A stretch of DNA of 64,000 bases from assembly GCF_025602895.1 (NCBI RefSeq), contig NW_026516275.1, forward strand, positions 168,695-232,694, in the 5' to 3' direction. Each line of letters opens with the position of its first letter. Positions within the stretch are counted from its first letter, which is position 1. Of the stretch, positions 1 to 11,255 are shown piece by piece. The notes beneath the pieces were generated by a model. The model was not told the origin of the DNA, did no database searches, and saw nothing but the letters and a program-made list of their open reading frames with translations. The DNA comes from Polychytrium aggregatum (lineage: Eukaryota; Chytridiomycota; Chytridiomycetes; Polychytriales). A program made the position numbers and the translations under genes.

Positions 1-465
1 AGCTCTTTGCTCTGTGGCCTGCGCCCGACCTTTTGATCCTCCAATACAGGCCCGTGAGCAGCATCCGTGTGGCCGGGGACCCTCCTGCAAGCCCACCCCC
101 TCTCAGCGGGACGGGAGCACCGAGTGCACGAGGCTATCCTCAGCGTGCTCTGGTCTATCCAATACCGCCTGTCCCCTTGGGTTGACGGGCGGAGGGTGCT
201 TCTCGGCCCTTCCGGGCGCACTCAGGATCAGGTCCGATGCAGCCAGCCGCGCCAGCCAGCCGCGCCAGCCAAGCGCCCTTGTCCTCCCTTGCCCCTCCGA
301 CGCACCTGCCTTTTCCGGGCGCTGCGCACGTCCATCCAGCCGCCGCCCCAATCCCCAACGCATTTTCTCCCTGCGCCTTTGCTGGTATCTCCCAGCCTTC
401 GTCTGACTCGATCTGCCTTGGTCTGCCTCGATCTCCCCAGCCGCCTCGAATCGCTTCCTTCCGCC
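1..465. other. Upstream region of the transketolase gene
   Basis: I see no supported gene here. The stretch is C-rich and pyrimidine-rich, as expected for the promoter and 5' UTR of a strongly expressed gene, and open frames on both strands lack recognisable domains. A short direct duplication (agccgcgcc) lies near 243-268. The end of a gene outside the window cannot be excluded. Confidence 0.5.
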
Positions 466-3400
466 ATGGCCGACATCGACACCGCTTGCATCAACACCAT
501 CCGCTGCCTGGCCCCGGATGTCGTCCAGAAGGCCAACGCCGGCCATCCCGGTGCCCCCATGGGCTGCGCCCCCATGGCCCACATCCTCTTCTCCCGGTTC
601 ATCCGCGGCTCTCCCGCCCACCCCAAATGGGTAAGTGCCCGTCGTTCGATCGCCCGCTGCACTGGATCCGTCCAGAAGACTGCTGCCTCGAGCTGCTCGG
701 GCGCCCCTGGCTCCCCGATCGGTCCGCTCATCCGTAGCCATCCTGAGGATCCGCGCACTGCCCGATGGGCCGACAACCGCAATCCTGATGCCGACGCGAG
801 ACTGACCCCTGGCCATCTGTCGTTCGTCCCGATTCCAGATCAACCGCGACCGTTTTGTCCTCTCCAACGGCCACGCTTGTGCCCTGCAGTACATTCTCCT
901 CCACCTCACCGGCTACAACATCTCTCTCGATGATCTGAAGAGCTTCCGCCAGCTCCACTCCAAGTAAGCACTTGCGGCGCTTGCCCACGACAGCACTCCA
1001 TCATTGTGGCTTGCTGGTTGGGAGCGACCGCACAGCATCTAATTTTGCCGTCCCGCACTGCACAGGACCCCTGGTCACCCCGAGACCAATCACGGTGTCG
1101 ACGGCATTGAGGTTACCACCGGCCCGCTCGGCCAGGGCGTTTCCAGCGCCGTCGGTCTTGCCATGGCTGAGGCTCATCTTGCCGCCACCTTCAACCGCCC
1201 CGGCTTCGAGCTGATCAACAACTACACCTACTGCATCCTTGGTGACGGCTGTCTCCAGGAGGGTGTCCAGGCTGAGGCTGTTGCTCTCGCTGGGTAAGCT
1301 CTGCTCTGATGCCCGCTGTCGATTCCTGGATTTCAGGGCATTGGTCCTGCAATCAGGCGCTGTTCTCGCGCTGCGAGAGATGGTTGGGCCATGAATCCAA
1401 GGGCTGCGGCTCTTGCCAAACCAGAGCACTTGACGATCCTAGGCTAACACGCATGCCCGCTGCTTGGTCCTCAGCCACCTCCAGCTTGGCAAGCTGATCT
1501 GCCTCTACGACGACAACCACATCACCATCGACGGTGACACTGCCTTGGGCTTCACCGAGGATGTTTGCAAGCGCTTCGAGGCCTACGGTTGGCACACCCA
1601 GGTCATCACCGATGGTGACCACGATATCGAGGGCATCGCCAGAGCCATCGAGATCGCTCAGGCCGTCGCCGACAAGCCCTCCCTGATCAAGATCCGGTGA
1701 GTCGCGGCTACATCGCCCTCGCTACATCTTGCAATCTGGATCGCCTGCATCGATCTGCAAGTTCCGCCGCCGCCTTTGAGCTGCGAGCCCACCGTCTGCC
1801 TCTACTGCATCCCTTGACAAGTGGGAGTGCACTGTCGCCGAACTGACACTTGCATCAACTCCGCTCATCAATGTCCCTGCAGCACCACTATCGGATATGG
1901 CTCCAAGAACCAGGGCGAGGAGAAGGTCCATGGCTCCCCTCTGGGTGAGGCCGACATTCTCAATGTCAAGGCCAAGTTTGGCTTCCCCACCGACAAGAAG
2001 TTCTATATTCCTGATGAGGTGGGTGTCTCTGCTGTTGCGGCATCTTGTTGCTTTCAACCAGCCCCCTCCTGCTTCTGAGCCCTCGCGCAACACACATCCT
2101 TTCTGCAGCTCACCAATCGATTGGCTTTGCTTTGCAGGTCTACGGCTTCTACAAGAACTTCTCCCTCCGCGGCCAGCAGCTCTACGCCCAGTGGACCGAG
2201 ACCTTTGCCACCTACGGCCAGACCCACCCCGAGCTGGTGCGTGCATGCTCAAGCATAGCGTGCCATGGCCGTCGCCGTCGCTGTTATCGTGGCCATTCCG
2301 CCCTCTGTGCTCGGCCTGCTCACAATGCTCTGTATCTCGATGCATTCGTGCTTTGCCACACATTCAGCATGCCGAGCTGAGCCGTCGTCTTGCCGGCGAG
2401 CTCCCTGCTGGATGGAAGGATGCCCTCCCCAAGTACACCAGCGCAAGTGCCACCCTGGCCACTCGGTATGTTCACAGTTCGATTCGTCCTGTCCGATCGC
2501 GCCACTCCCACTCGATGGTGGCCGATCCTGCTCGATTGGGCGCAACGCTGACGATCCAACTTGCTTCCAGCAAAACCTCCGAGGCTGTCTTCAACGCCAT
2601 CGCTGAGCGCATCCCCGAAATTATCGGCGGCTCTGCCGATCTCACTGGCTCCAACAACTGCTGGTGGAAGACCGCCAAGGACTTCCAGCCCGTATGTGCA
2701 CATTGCTCGCTTGCTTGACCCTGCTCTCACACGCCCACTGCACTGGCTCTGCTGTGGCTATGTCTGTGTCTGTGTCTGCCTGTGTACATTGCTGACGAAA
2801 GTACCAACACTCTCGTATCTCGTGCAGCCCGCCACCGGTCTCGGCACCTATGCCGGCCGATACATCCGCTTCGGTGTTCGCGAGCACGGAATGGCTGCTA
2901 TTTGCAACGGCCTCCACGCCTACGGCGGTCTGATTCCGTTCGGCGCTACTTTCTTCAACTTCATCAGGTGAGCATCGAGATCGACATAGCGTCGTCTGTC
3001 GCCACTGGGCATGCATATCCTGTGGTGGATGTCACTGACGCCACGGCCGATCCGATATCCGCCTCTGACTTGCCGCGCGGTGTCAACTCTGTATTCTGTG
3101 TCGTGTTTGATTAGCTACGCCCTTGGTGCCGTGCGTCTGTCCTCGCTGTCCAAGCACCAGGTCCTGTACGTCATGACCCACGACTCGATCGGCCTTGGCG
3201 AGGACGGCCCTACCCACCAGCCCATCGAAACCCTCGCCGAGCTCCGCGCTCTGCCCAACACCCTGGTCATCCGTCCTGCCGATGGCCACGAGGTATGAAG
3301 CTCGTTTGTGACTCGAGTTGACGAACCAGGCACTACGACCTCGCAGACTCGATAGGCGCTTGGCAACCCTCGGCAGCATCCAGTCGAACTGACCTTTGCC

Positions 3401-4022
3401 GGCCGTGTCTCCAGACCAACGGCGCCTACATTGCCGCCCTCGAGAACCGCACTGGCCCGACTGTTCTGGTCCTCACTCGTCAGAACCTGCCCCACTTTGA
3501 CACCTCCTCGGCCGAGGGCGTCCTCAAGGGTGCCTACGTTCTCCAGGACGTGGCCAGCCCTCAGGTCATCCTGGTTGCCACTGGCTCCGAGGTCTCGCTC
3601 GCCGTCAACACCGCCAAGGAGCTCGCCAACTCTGGTGTCCATGTGAGTGCCATCGCATTGTATCCACACAGCTCGTCGCTTTTGGCCGTTCCTGTGCCCG
3701 TTCCTCACCTGCTGCTCTCCAACAGGCCCGCGTCGTCTCTTTCCCCTCCTGGGAGCTCTTCGAGGCCCAGTCGCAGGAGTACAAGGACTCGGTCTTCCCC
3801 GAGGGCATCCCTGTGCTGAGCATTGAGGCCCTGAGCACCTTTGGCTGGGACCGCTACGCCCACGCCTCGGTTGGTGTCAACAGCTTTGGTATCTCTGCCC
3901 CCGCCAGCCAGATCTACAAGACCTTTGGTCTTGTTCCCGATGTCATCGCCGAGAAGGCCAAGCGCCTCATCAGCTACTACAGCGACCGCAAGCCCGAGTG
4001 GAAGCTGCGCAAGCCCTTCTAA
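466..4022 (+). CDS. TKL1: Transketolase, 12 exons
   Basis: Cytosolic ThDP- and Mg-dependent enzyme of the pentose phosphate pathway that moves two-carbon ketol units between sugar phosphates. Exons by splice signals: 466-630, 839-963, 1066-1293, 1475-1696, 1883-2018, 2138-2236, 2368-2465, 2571-2691, 2828-2967, 3115-3292, 3415-3642, 3726-4022. They sum to 2037 nt, 678 aa, the usual length of the family, and every junction keeps phase. Visible motifs: GHPGAPMG near residue 23, the ThDP motif GDGCLQEGV followed by LYDDN, the central GSADLTGSN, and VREHGMAAI carrying the catalytic Glu of the pyrimidine domain. The C-terminal domain reads to [10 protein letters not shown] and stop. The start sits in a good context (gccATGG). 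Family assignment is certain; individual splice sites are inferred but self-consistent. Confidence 0.96.
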
Positions 4023-4597
4023 GTGGCTCGCCTGCGGCCACCACCACCCAGTCGAAAGCCCTGCAGTCGCCATCGATCCGTAACCCCCCCCAGAAGTTCA
4101 ATGTTAACAAAGCTGACTGGATCTGCGATGATGGATGTGTGGCCGTGCCGGGCCTGCTGGGCAGTCCTGTGGACAGTCCTGATGGGCAGTCCTGTGGGCA
4201 GCAGGAGTGCGTGCTTCGAATTGTAGAGGCGATGGTGGCGAGCCAAGTACACCAAAGGCAGCCGAGCGTTGGCATCATGCAATGTGCGTTGTTGGGTCGA
4301 GACGAAAGCCCGTGGCCATGAACCCACCGGGCATCCGGACACACCAGGCATCTGCGTCAGGCGCCGCGCACTGGTCTTCCAGGGTCTGTGCGTGGCAGCC
4401 TTCGTTTTGCACAGGAACAAAGCGCAGGCCACGTGCGCGAGCAACAAGAAACCGGGAGACATCAGTCGCGTCACGTGTGTCGCCTCACATCTGGTCCTGG
4501 TGAGCGTTCGCATTCGCGCTCCACACAACCCCCGACTTGCACAGTCCATCGCCGAGCAGCCCTGGTCGCCCTACTCTGCCCGTCTGACTCTGGGCAA
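4023..4597. other. Intergenic region between transketolase and RTC4-like gene
   Basis: 3' UTR of transketolase and 5' region of the next gene. A short imperfect tandem, cagtcctgtgg / cagtcctgatgg, is visible at 4162-4200. The frame of the next gene is open upstream of its chosen start but has no conserved content. No other gene is supported. Confidence 0.5.
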
Positions 4598-7199
4598 ATG
4601 AACACCAAATCAGCTAAGCGGCTGGGCATACTGGACCCAGATGCCTCCGCACTACCGCCGCCACCGCGGGTACAACTGGAGCAGTCCAACGCTGAGGTTC
4701 GGCCAGCTCAGCGCAAGACCTTTGCCAAAAACCATCCCAAACTGCGGCTCAAGGAGTCAACGAGGAAGGCAAGCCCGATCGGATACTCAGAAGCAAGGGG
4801 AGGTCATCCAGCCAGACCCCGGATGAAACCCGCAAAGACGGATGGGCTCCATCAAGCAGGATCATCTGGCAGCCTGTCCCGATTCACCGAGGAGTCGCCG
4901 ATCGATAGCCCGCCTCGGGTTCTCCATGAGCAGATATCGAACGCTCGCCTGCTCGATCGAGGAATCCTCCCGTTTTTCAAACCCATATCCGCTTCACCCC
5001 CCTCAAGCCACAAGTTGCCGCATGAGGTCCGCCGACAGTCGCTTGAAAGCAGATCGCCTGTCGGGTCCTATCGTCCGCCTCATCCCAACCGCCGCAGCCG
5101 CCAGGATCATATCTTGGCCCCATCAGGCGCAGGTGCAGGTGCCGGAAGCTCGACAGGAAGAGCCATTCATGTCACACAGATATGTGATACCGATTCCAGT
5201 GACGAGCAAGGGCCGAATGCCATCCGTAGCGGCAGCGATTCATCTCGAACAGCCCGAGTGCCTCGTCAGGCAAGCCCCTCGAGCGGAAAGCGAGACGGCG
5301 CATTCGGCCATTCAAAGAATGCGAGCACCCAGCAGCGGTTCAGGACTCCAGAAAAGGGAATAGATCTCGCAGATACATCCGATGACGAGGTTGCAAAGAT
5401 CACTCCTGTGCGGCACACCGACAGCCGCGAGAACAACCCGGCCAGGAAGCCCATAGGCAGCAAGGTGACAGACGACCGCTGCAAGGCAAGGGAGAGTCTC
5501 GATAGCGACGATGATGAGTTTTCTCGACTGACTCCGAAAGCAAAGTCCTGCGATCGTAATCGTGGATCCAAGCCGAGTCTTGTCCCAAACGCAAATGCAG
5601 ATACGGTGCGCGAGCAGCGGTCCGGTTTGGACCCAAGACCAGGATCTCGCCAGGTTCCAAAGCCTGAGACAATGCCCAGGCCGGCCCCAAGGCCCAGCCC
5701 CTTGCACCAACTGGACGACACCAGCAGCTCCTCTGACGAGGCGCTTACCAAAAAGCGGGTGGTGCGAGAATCGTCAAGCACTCGGCCGCTTCAACCAACG
5801 AAGCGAGTGCGCGGAAAAGCACCATCAAGTACCCCAGAGCCTCACGCCCCCAAATCGAAGCCATTGTCGAACTCATCGGCCGCGCCTGCCCTAAGCATCC
5901 GCGATACACCACAGTCATCGGCTCGCCCAAAATACACGACCGCGATCGCAATTCAAGATACCCCTGAAGTCGGCGATGTTCAGATTGTTACCAACAACTC
6001 AGCTTCCTCTCCAGAACACACGCCCACACACCCGAGAGCATCCAAAACAGGCGCTGTCCGTGCAACTTTCGGTAAGAACATATCGCCAACGACTGCGTCT
6101 GCTGGCGATCTGGAGGAACATGCCTCGACAGCAGCTGGAGCGGCCGTTGAAATTGTGGACAGCAGCGACTTTTCCGACGGCGACTCCCTGGACTCTGGCT
6201 ATGACAAGGCCCTCAGGTGTCCAAGTTGCCAGAGACACCTGTCCGACAGCCTCTCTGCCAAAGCCATGGATCTGTACAGTCACCTCCTGTCGCTCACGCC
6301 GGGATCGGAGCAGTATTACATGCAGGGATTCGAGTTTTGTCGGCGCCACAAGGCCGAGGAGACCACCATTCCGGAGGGTATCAGGAGAGGATATCCAACG
6401 AGCATTGACTTTAAGCGTATCAAGATGCGGGTTCGGGGTCTGCTGTCCGAGATCAAGGGCATTGTTTCTAATCCAGAAACGAGCTACTTTCGCACCCTGG
6501 CGATGCAGGCATACAGCTCCCTCGGCAAGCGGCATGCACAAGGTGGGCCGCACCGTTTGACGAACCGAGTGCACCGAGCACAATGTACTGCCGGCTGACG
6601 ATTGACCGTCTGCCTCGGATCGATGCCGATGGCCGTTGAGTCATGGCATCGCGGAGTGCCGTCTATCGCTATGGAGAATGAGAGGGCTTGTTGTTCAGCC
6701 AGGCCGCTCGTCATACCCCCAGCAACTAAGGAGCCTCTGCCCATCCCATCCCATCGATGCCCCAGGCGTCGAATACAAACTAAGACATAGCCAGCAACTC
6801 AAATGTGGCTATTATGGAATGGTAAGAGTATGGACTCAGTAAAATTGCTCGCCAACATCCCCCATGGAGCTTGGACGATGGCGCTAACGCCTGCTTGAAC
6901 CTCGTCACGACCAGCTCGGGACAAGCATCATCTTCAAAACACTGATCGAGCTCTTGACTCGCGGAGAGAAGCCGATCCTGAAGTACAGAACAACAAAGCC
7001 CCAGACCGTTTTCGAGTTCATCCAAGACGTACTTGTACCCGAAGTCGCGAGCCGTCTTATACTCCAGGACTGTCAGAGCGAAGCCAGCCGGATTGGCGAT
7101 GTGACAAACTTGGCAGAAGCCCGCCAAGTGATGCAGGAGAGCTCCGAGTTTGGCTGGGCGCTCCACGGCGACTGGAGCGACGAAGAAAGCAGCGACTAG
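4598..7199 (+). CDS. RTC4: RTC4-like domain protein, 3 exons
   Basis: Exons 4598-6542, 6766-6821 and 6915-7199 give 761 aa with consistent phases (1, then 0). The first ~520 residues are Ser/Pro/Arg-rich and look disordered. The C-terminal third carries the RTC4-like domain: a RCPSCQRHL cysteine pair, then FCRRHKAEE, IPEGIRRGYPTSIDF, GYYG encoded across the short second exon, and FIQDVLVPEVASRLI near the end. In yeast, RTC4 (restriction of telomere capping) is a nuclear protein linked genetically to telomere-cap defects; its biochemical role is not settled. I chose ATG 4598 because conserved content is absent upstream, although the frame is open to 4388. It ends in an acidic tail and converges with the BAHD gene on the other strand. 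Confidence 0.82.
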
Positions 7200-7742
7200 G
7201 GACTAGGGGGAACTCGCCTCACCTCGTCTCGGAGCGACGAAGCGTCGGCTGAATCGTCTTCGCTAACCCTGCTGTCCAGCGGGCTTGCATGCAGGGCTAT
7301 CCGGGACTCACTTCCCATCCGTTGTTCATCCACTGTCCATTCGTGTTCATCTGTCCCATCGTCACTGTATGCACAATGCAGCCTTCACCGACCGAGAGGT
7401 GGCACCCTGTTTTGAATCCGCATCACCTTGGCTGAATCGCAATACATATACGGCCTATTGTCATTGACCCACCTATTCGTACCATCCCATGCCCATGGAG
7501 CTATTTGCAAGAGTTTTGAGCGACTGTCGATTGGGAATACAAACGAGTGTACATAGCCTGAAGTGCATGACCAATAACGGATAGCATTTGAGCATATTGG
7601 AAATTGCCCTGAACGACACCAACGACACAAACGACACGGGTGATGCACAAGAAAATAACCAACGCCGTTTCGATAAACGATGGAAAGGGTGGCTCGGTTT
7701 GCGGGCCGCTCTTATTGGAGGATCGCTTTGGACCGCCATATT
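7200..7742. other. Convergent 3' region
   Basis: Lies between the stop of the RTC4-like gene (+) and the stop of the BAHD-type gene (-), so it should hold both 3' UTRs. A small aacgacac tandem is at 7612-7640. No coding content recognised on either strand. Confidence 0.5.
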
Positions 7743-9026
7743 TCAAAGTCTATCTCGGACAGATTGCCACAGCCCCGGAAGTCTCTCACCAACAGACTTG
7801 TTGATCGAAACACAGGCCTCAAGACCTCCCTGCGGCGAGTCCAAAATAAACGCACATCCATCGAGTTCGATTCGGACTGGTCCGGCATAGACTGGCTTGG
7901 ATCCAAAGTCGGGCTTGAGTAAGCCCATGCCGGACCAGGAGCTTACGATAAAGTCCTTTCCGATCTGAATGGAAAGTACAATACGTTCTTGCCTGGGCTG
8001 GGTATCGAGATAGTTGACGGTGTCTCGCATGAACTCAGCGCTCGTTCTCTCGATACCCTGTCGAACCCGCCTTGCTGCTTGGGCGATCTTGTCTTGGTCC
8101 AGCCCGATCCACTCTTGGCGATGCTCCATGATGGCAGTGAACACGGCGTTACCAAAGTAGTTGGGAGGCAGACCAAGCTTCGCTCGGCCGTTGATGGCGT
8201 TGCTGGAACGGAAGCTATGCTGAGGATCGCGGGCGGCACCGACAACCATAGTCACAAGGCCGATGAAAGAGTCCATTGTGCTGGCAAAGTGGCCGGCCGG
8301 CTGGTCTGGGGGATTGGTCCAGTTCTTGAGCTTGACCAGCTCCTCGGGAGACAAGTAGAGCGAGACGCTGGTCGTCGAAGGTGGGCCAGAAGAAGACCTT
8401 GCCTTGGCTTGGAGGGCCTCGATTGGAACAGGCACAGTGAAATATTCGGGGTGAGCCCTGGCCGGAGGGCCGGTGCTGAAGAGGAGACTGCGATCGTGGC
8501 AGGGCATCAGCTTTGATTGACCACGGAAAGCACGGCCCCACGACTCCATCAGCTGGAACATGGAATCTCCGTCGAGGACACTGTGGTGCGCCGACAGCCC
8601 GATAGAGAGGGCGCCGTGAGCGAGCTTGGAGACCTTGACTGCGAAAATGCGCTCGTCGCGCAGGGGCAGGAGATTGAGCGGTCGCTCCTGGGCAAGAGCG
8701 ATGTGGTCCTCGGGTCGGTCAACAAAGAGCAGCAAGGGCTTGAGCTCCGGGTCGATCAGCACAGAGGCAGAGCCGTTGTCTGCGCCGTGCTGGACTCGGC
8801 CAAAGAGGATGGGATAGTCCTCCATCACAGACCAGAACGACTCTTCCAGGAGCGACTGGGGATACTCGCCGGGCGGGTAGATGTACACCAGCGCAAACAG
8901 AAAGACGTGCGCAACGGTGTCCATGGGCGTGAGCCTTACAACGGTGCCGTCCGTGTTGCTGTCGTCAGCCGCGGCTGCTGGTGCTGGTGCTGCTGATGCT
9001 GCTGTTGGGGATGTCGAAGCGGGCAT
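7743..9026 (-). CDS. BAHD-type acyltransferase
   Basis: Single exon of 427 aa, the usual size for BAHD (PF02458-type) enzymes, which transfer acyl groups from CoA thioesters to alcohols or amines. The N-terminus has the family-typical VVRLTPMD. The HxxxD active-site motif reads HHSVLD (His148, Asp152). The second family motif, DFGWG, appears as DFGSK at residue 373, so the Trp-Gly part is missing. I chose ATG at 9026 because conserved sequence begins just after an Ala-rich leader; the frame stays open to 9359, but that extension runs through a 10-bp tandem repeat and has no conserved content. Fungal relatives include trichothecene 3-O-acetyltransferase-like proteins; the substrate here is unknown. 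No biosynthetic-cluster partner is adjacent. Confidence 0.85.
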   Translation of the reverse strand: MPASTSPTAASAAPAPAAAADDSNTDGTVVRLTPMDTVAHVFLFALVYIYPPGEYPQSLLEESFWSVMEDYPILFGRVQHGADNGSASVLIDPELKPLLLFVDRPEDHIALAQERPLNLLPLRDERIFAVKVSKLAHGALSIGLSAHHSVLDGDSMFQLMESWGRAFRGQSKLMPCHDRSLLFSTGPPARAHPEYFTVPVPIEALQAKARSSSGPPSTTSVSLYLSPEELVKLKNWTNPPDQPAGHFASTMDSFIGLVTMVVGAARDPQHSFRSSNAINGRAKLGLPPNYFGNAVFTAIMEHRQEWIGLDQDKIAQAARRVRQGIERTSAEFMRDTVNYLDTQPRQERIVLSIQIGKDFIVSSWSGMGLLKPDFGSKPVYAGPVRIELDGCAFILDSPQGGLEACVSINKSVGERLPGLWQSVRDRL

Positions 9027-9561
9027 TTCGGGCTCCAGCGTCTCAATCGTCGAGGGGGGTGGGCGAGAGGAGCAGGGAGGCCAGGGGTCTGTTGTGGATG
9101 TCTTGCAGACCCACACACGGCAGTGGCGCAGTGGCCATGGAGGGACGGCGTGCGCCACCCGCCCCTGGCTTGGCAGGCACCACATTGCCGAAGCATCAGG
9201 CGACATTGCAGTCCATCGCAGTCCATCGCAGTCCATCGCAGTGCATCGCTCTGCCAACGACTTTGTGGATAGTGGCGTATCGTCATCTCGATGGACGGTC
9301 GTTGGATGTTGCGTGCTGTTGATCCGGCAAAGCACAGTGCAGCGCTGTGCTGGCGACACGTCGTTCCAGACCAGACCCCTGTTGCGATACGGACATCGAC
9401 ATACAAACGACTCGCAAGCAGTTTATTTCCACGAGCAGGCGGTAGGCGCCAGGCATCAAGGCATCTCTGCGACAAATCCAGCCATCGCTTTCGGCAGCTG
9501 CCGAGTGCTGGCGATCTGTGATCCCTGGTGGCTGTGCTGATGAAGACCGGTGCGACGAGAT
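9027..9561. other. Upstream region of BAHD gene / 3' region of Elongin-B-like gene
   Basis: Both neighbours are on the minus strand, so this is the BAHD promoter followed by the 3' UTR of the Elongin-B-like gene. It contains the 10-bp tandem repeat listed separately. Nothing else is supported. Confidence 0.45.
9208..9247. repeat. Four tandem copies of a 10-bp unit
   Basis: Four adjacent copies of gcagtccatc, the last with one substitution (gcagtgcatc), upstream of the BAHD-type gene. Length and purity are read directly from the sequence. It may overlap promoter DNA; no function is inferred. Confidence 0.9.
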
Positions 9562-10240
9562 CTATGCGACGGCCTTGCCCTTGAGGTCGGCCGGCTCGTC
9601 GTCGTGAAGTGGCTCGAACTCAGGAACTTCTGGAATCTCCCACTTGCCCTCTGCAGCGTTGGCTGGGATAGGATCAAAGTTGCAGAGGCGATTGTGGATA
9701 TTCGGCCGATGGCGAAAGGCCGCAGGATAGACAGAGGCATGAATGCCAGCAGCGAAACGAGGATGAGAGTTGCATCAGGCGCAGTGCTGTTGTGCACCAC
9801 CCTCGATGCCATCGATGCACCCAGCGGCGGGATCGTGGACAGGTGGATGGGTTGGTGGATTCGGAAACAGGAGATCTGGGGCTCGAGATGCTAAAGCATT
9901 CAAAGGGACAGGGGCAGCACGTCTCACCTTCGTTCGAGATCCAGAACGTCGCAAAGAGAACCGACTCGTTCTTGAGGCCGAGTTGATCGAGCATGCTGCC
10001 GTCCTCGAGAGGGGTGTAGACGTTTGTCTGTGAGTTGTGGATCGAAAACCGAACATCGCGAGGGTCCGTTTTCTCGAGGAGCAGAGCCGCAAACCGGGTC
10101 TTGACGGCCACGACCGAGTCCGACGGGTTCGCTTCAAGGAACCAGGTCGTTCTATGGCGCTTGATGCGGATATATATTGTTGGGCTCTGCGGCGGCAGGC
10201 ACCGAGCCAGGTTCGGCCGTGGGTGGAAGATGGTAATCAT
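9562..10240 (-). CDS. ELOB: Elongin-B-like ubiquitin-fold protein, 2 exons
   Basis: Exon 1 is 9928-10240 and exon 2 is 9562-9662 (intron 9663-9927), giving 137 aa. The core IRIKRHRTTWFLEA resembles the N-terminal strand of Elongin B (MIRRHKTTIFTDA in human), followed by a ubiquitin-like core with the typical PLEDGSMLDQLGL turn and a C-terminal EIPEVPEFEPL tail. Elongin B pairs with Elongin C as the adaptor of Cullin-2/5 ubiquitin ligases and in Pol II elongation complexes. The N-terminus is uncertain: gtatga near 10240 also looks like a splice donor with an acceptor just before the conserved region, so an alternative first exon beginning near 10330 is possible. Confidence is moderate because the family is short and divergent. 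Confidence 0.65.
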
Positions 10241-11255
10241 ACGATGAGAATATGGGCGGGCAGGCCGGACCGATCGGCGAGGCTGCAGAGATATCCTATG
10301 GGGCAGGCTATCGCTGAAGGCGAAATCATCAGGATAAGCAGGTGGCGGAGCTGCAGCCAGCTCATACCATGGTGTGCGGACAGCGAGGCGGCGATCAGGA
10401 CGATCCAGAAGGAAGATCTGCGACGAGGCCAAGCGGGACTGCGGGGGTCGCGGCAATAGAGCGCTCTCAAAACGAAGCGGGACATCCCGCTCTGAGCCAG
10501 GACAGTTGTTGCTTGCTGGAACCTGAATACATCCACCCACTCGTTGCATTCACGGCCAAGCAGTATGTCCAAGGAGACCGAGGCCGTCATCGCCGTTGGC
10601 AATGCTTCATGGCGTCAAGGCAAGGGCTATGCATCCAGTCACAGGAGATAGCGATTGTGAGACCGGAGAGCGTCCCAATGTCTTCACTCGGAGGTGATTT
10701 GCTGAATTGCATGTGGTTCTGTTGGATTCATTCTCATCACACACTGCGCTGACATGCGGAATCAGTGGGGGTGTCCCGATTCCTCATGAGCAAAGTGTAT
10801 TGTGTGCGGGAATAGACAGCCCCGCTCATAGAACGCGGCCAGAGTAGCAAGCATGCCAATGAATACCAGCGAATGCCGAGGATGCCGAGGATGCCAAAGA
10901 TGCCGATGGATGCCGATGGATGCCGAGGATGCTGATTGATGGTGACCGCCGGGGACGGCACACAACGCCGGATCGGCCACACCGAGTACATAATCCGATG
11001 GCAATCCGGCGGCTGTCCTTCGATTCTGGTGCTGCCGACATCGCATTGCTTCCCAGTGGCATCGCAATAGCAACGACTGATTGGCTTCGATCACTGCTGA
11101 TTGCATCCATGCCCTCCGTCAAGCCCGTCGGCGCCATCGCGGTTGCTGAGAGCCGCTTTCCTCTCGGTCTGGACCGGATGTTTTCGGCTCTCCCAGAACC
11201 ACAAGGTCCCCCCCCCGTCTGCCCCCTGTCCTGGAGATCCAGACGGCCGTCTCGA
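10241..11255. other. Divergent intergenic region
   Basis: About 1 kb between two divergently transcribed genes, presumably with both promoters. It contains the GATGCCGA-type tandem repeat at 10872-10936. I found no additional gene; a possible upstream exon of the Elongin-B-like gene near 10240-10330 is the only candidate coding stretch. Confidence 0.45.
10872..10936. repeat. Imperfect 9/10-bp tandem repeat (atgccgagg / atgccgatgg)
   Basis: Seven or so copies of a 9-10-bp unit alternating between atgccgagg and atgccgatgg, in the promoter interval between the Elongin-B-like and receptor genes. Confidence 0.85.

Noticed and set aside
9027-9359. N-terminal extension of the BAHD protein to 9359
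   Set aside because: The stretch covers a 10-bp tandem repeat and carries no family residues; family-typical sequence begins after the ATG at 9026.
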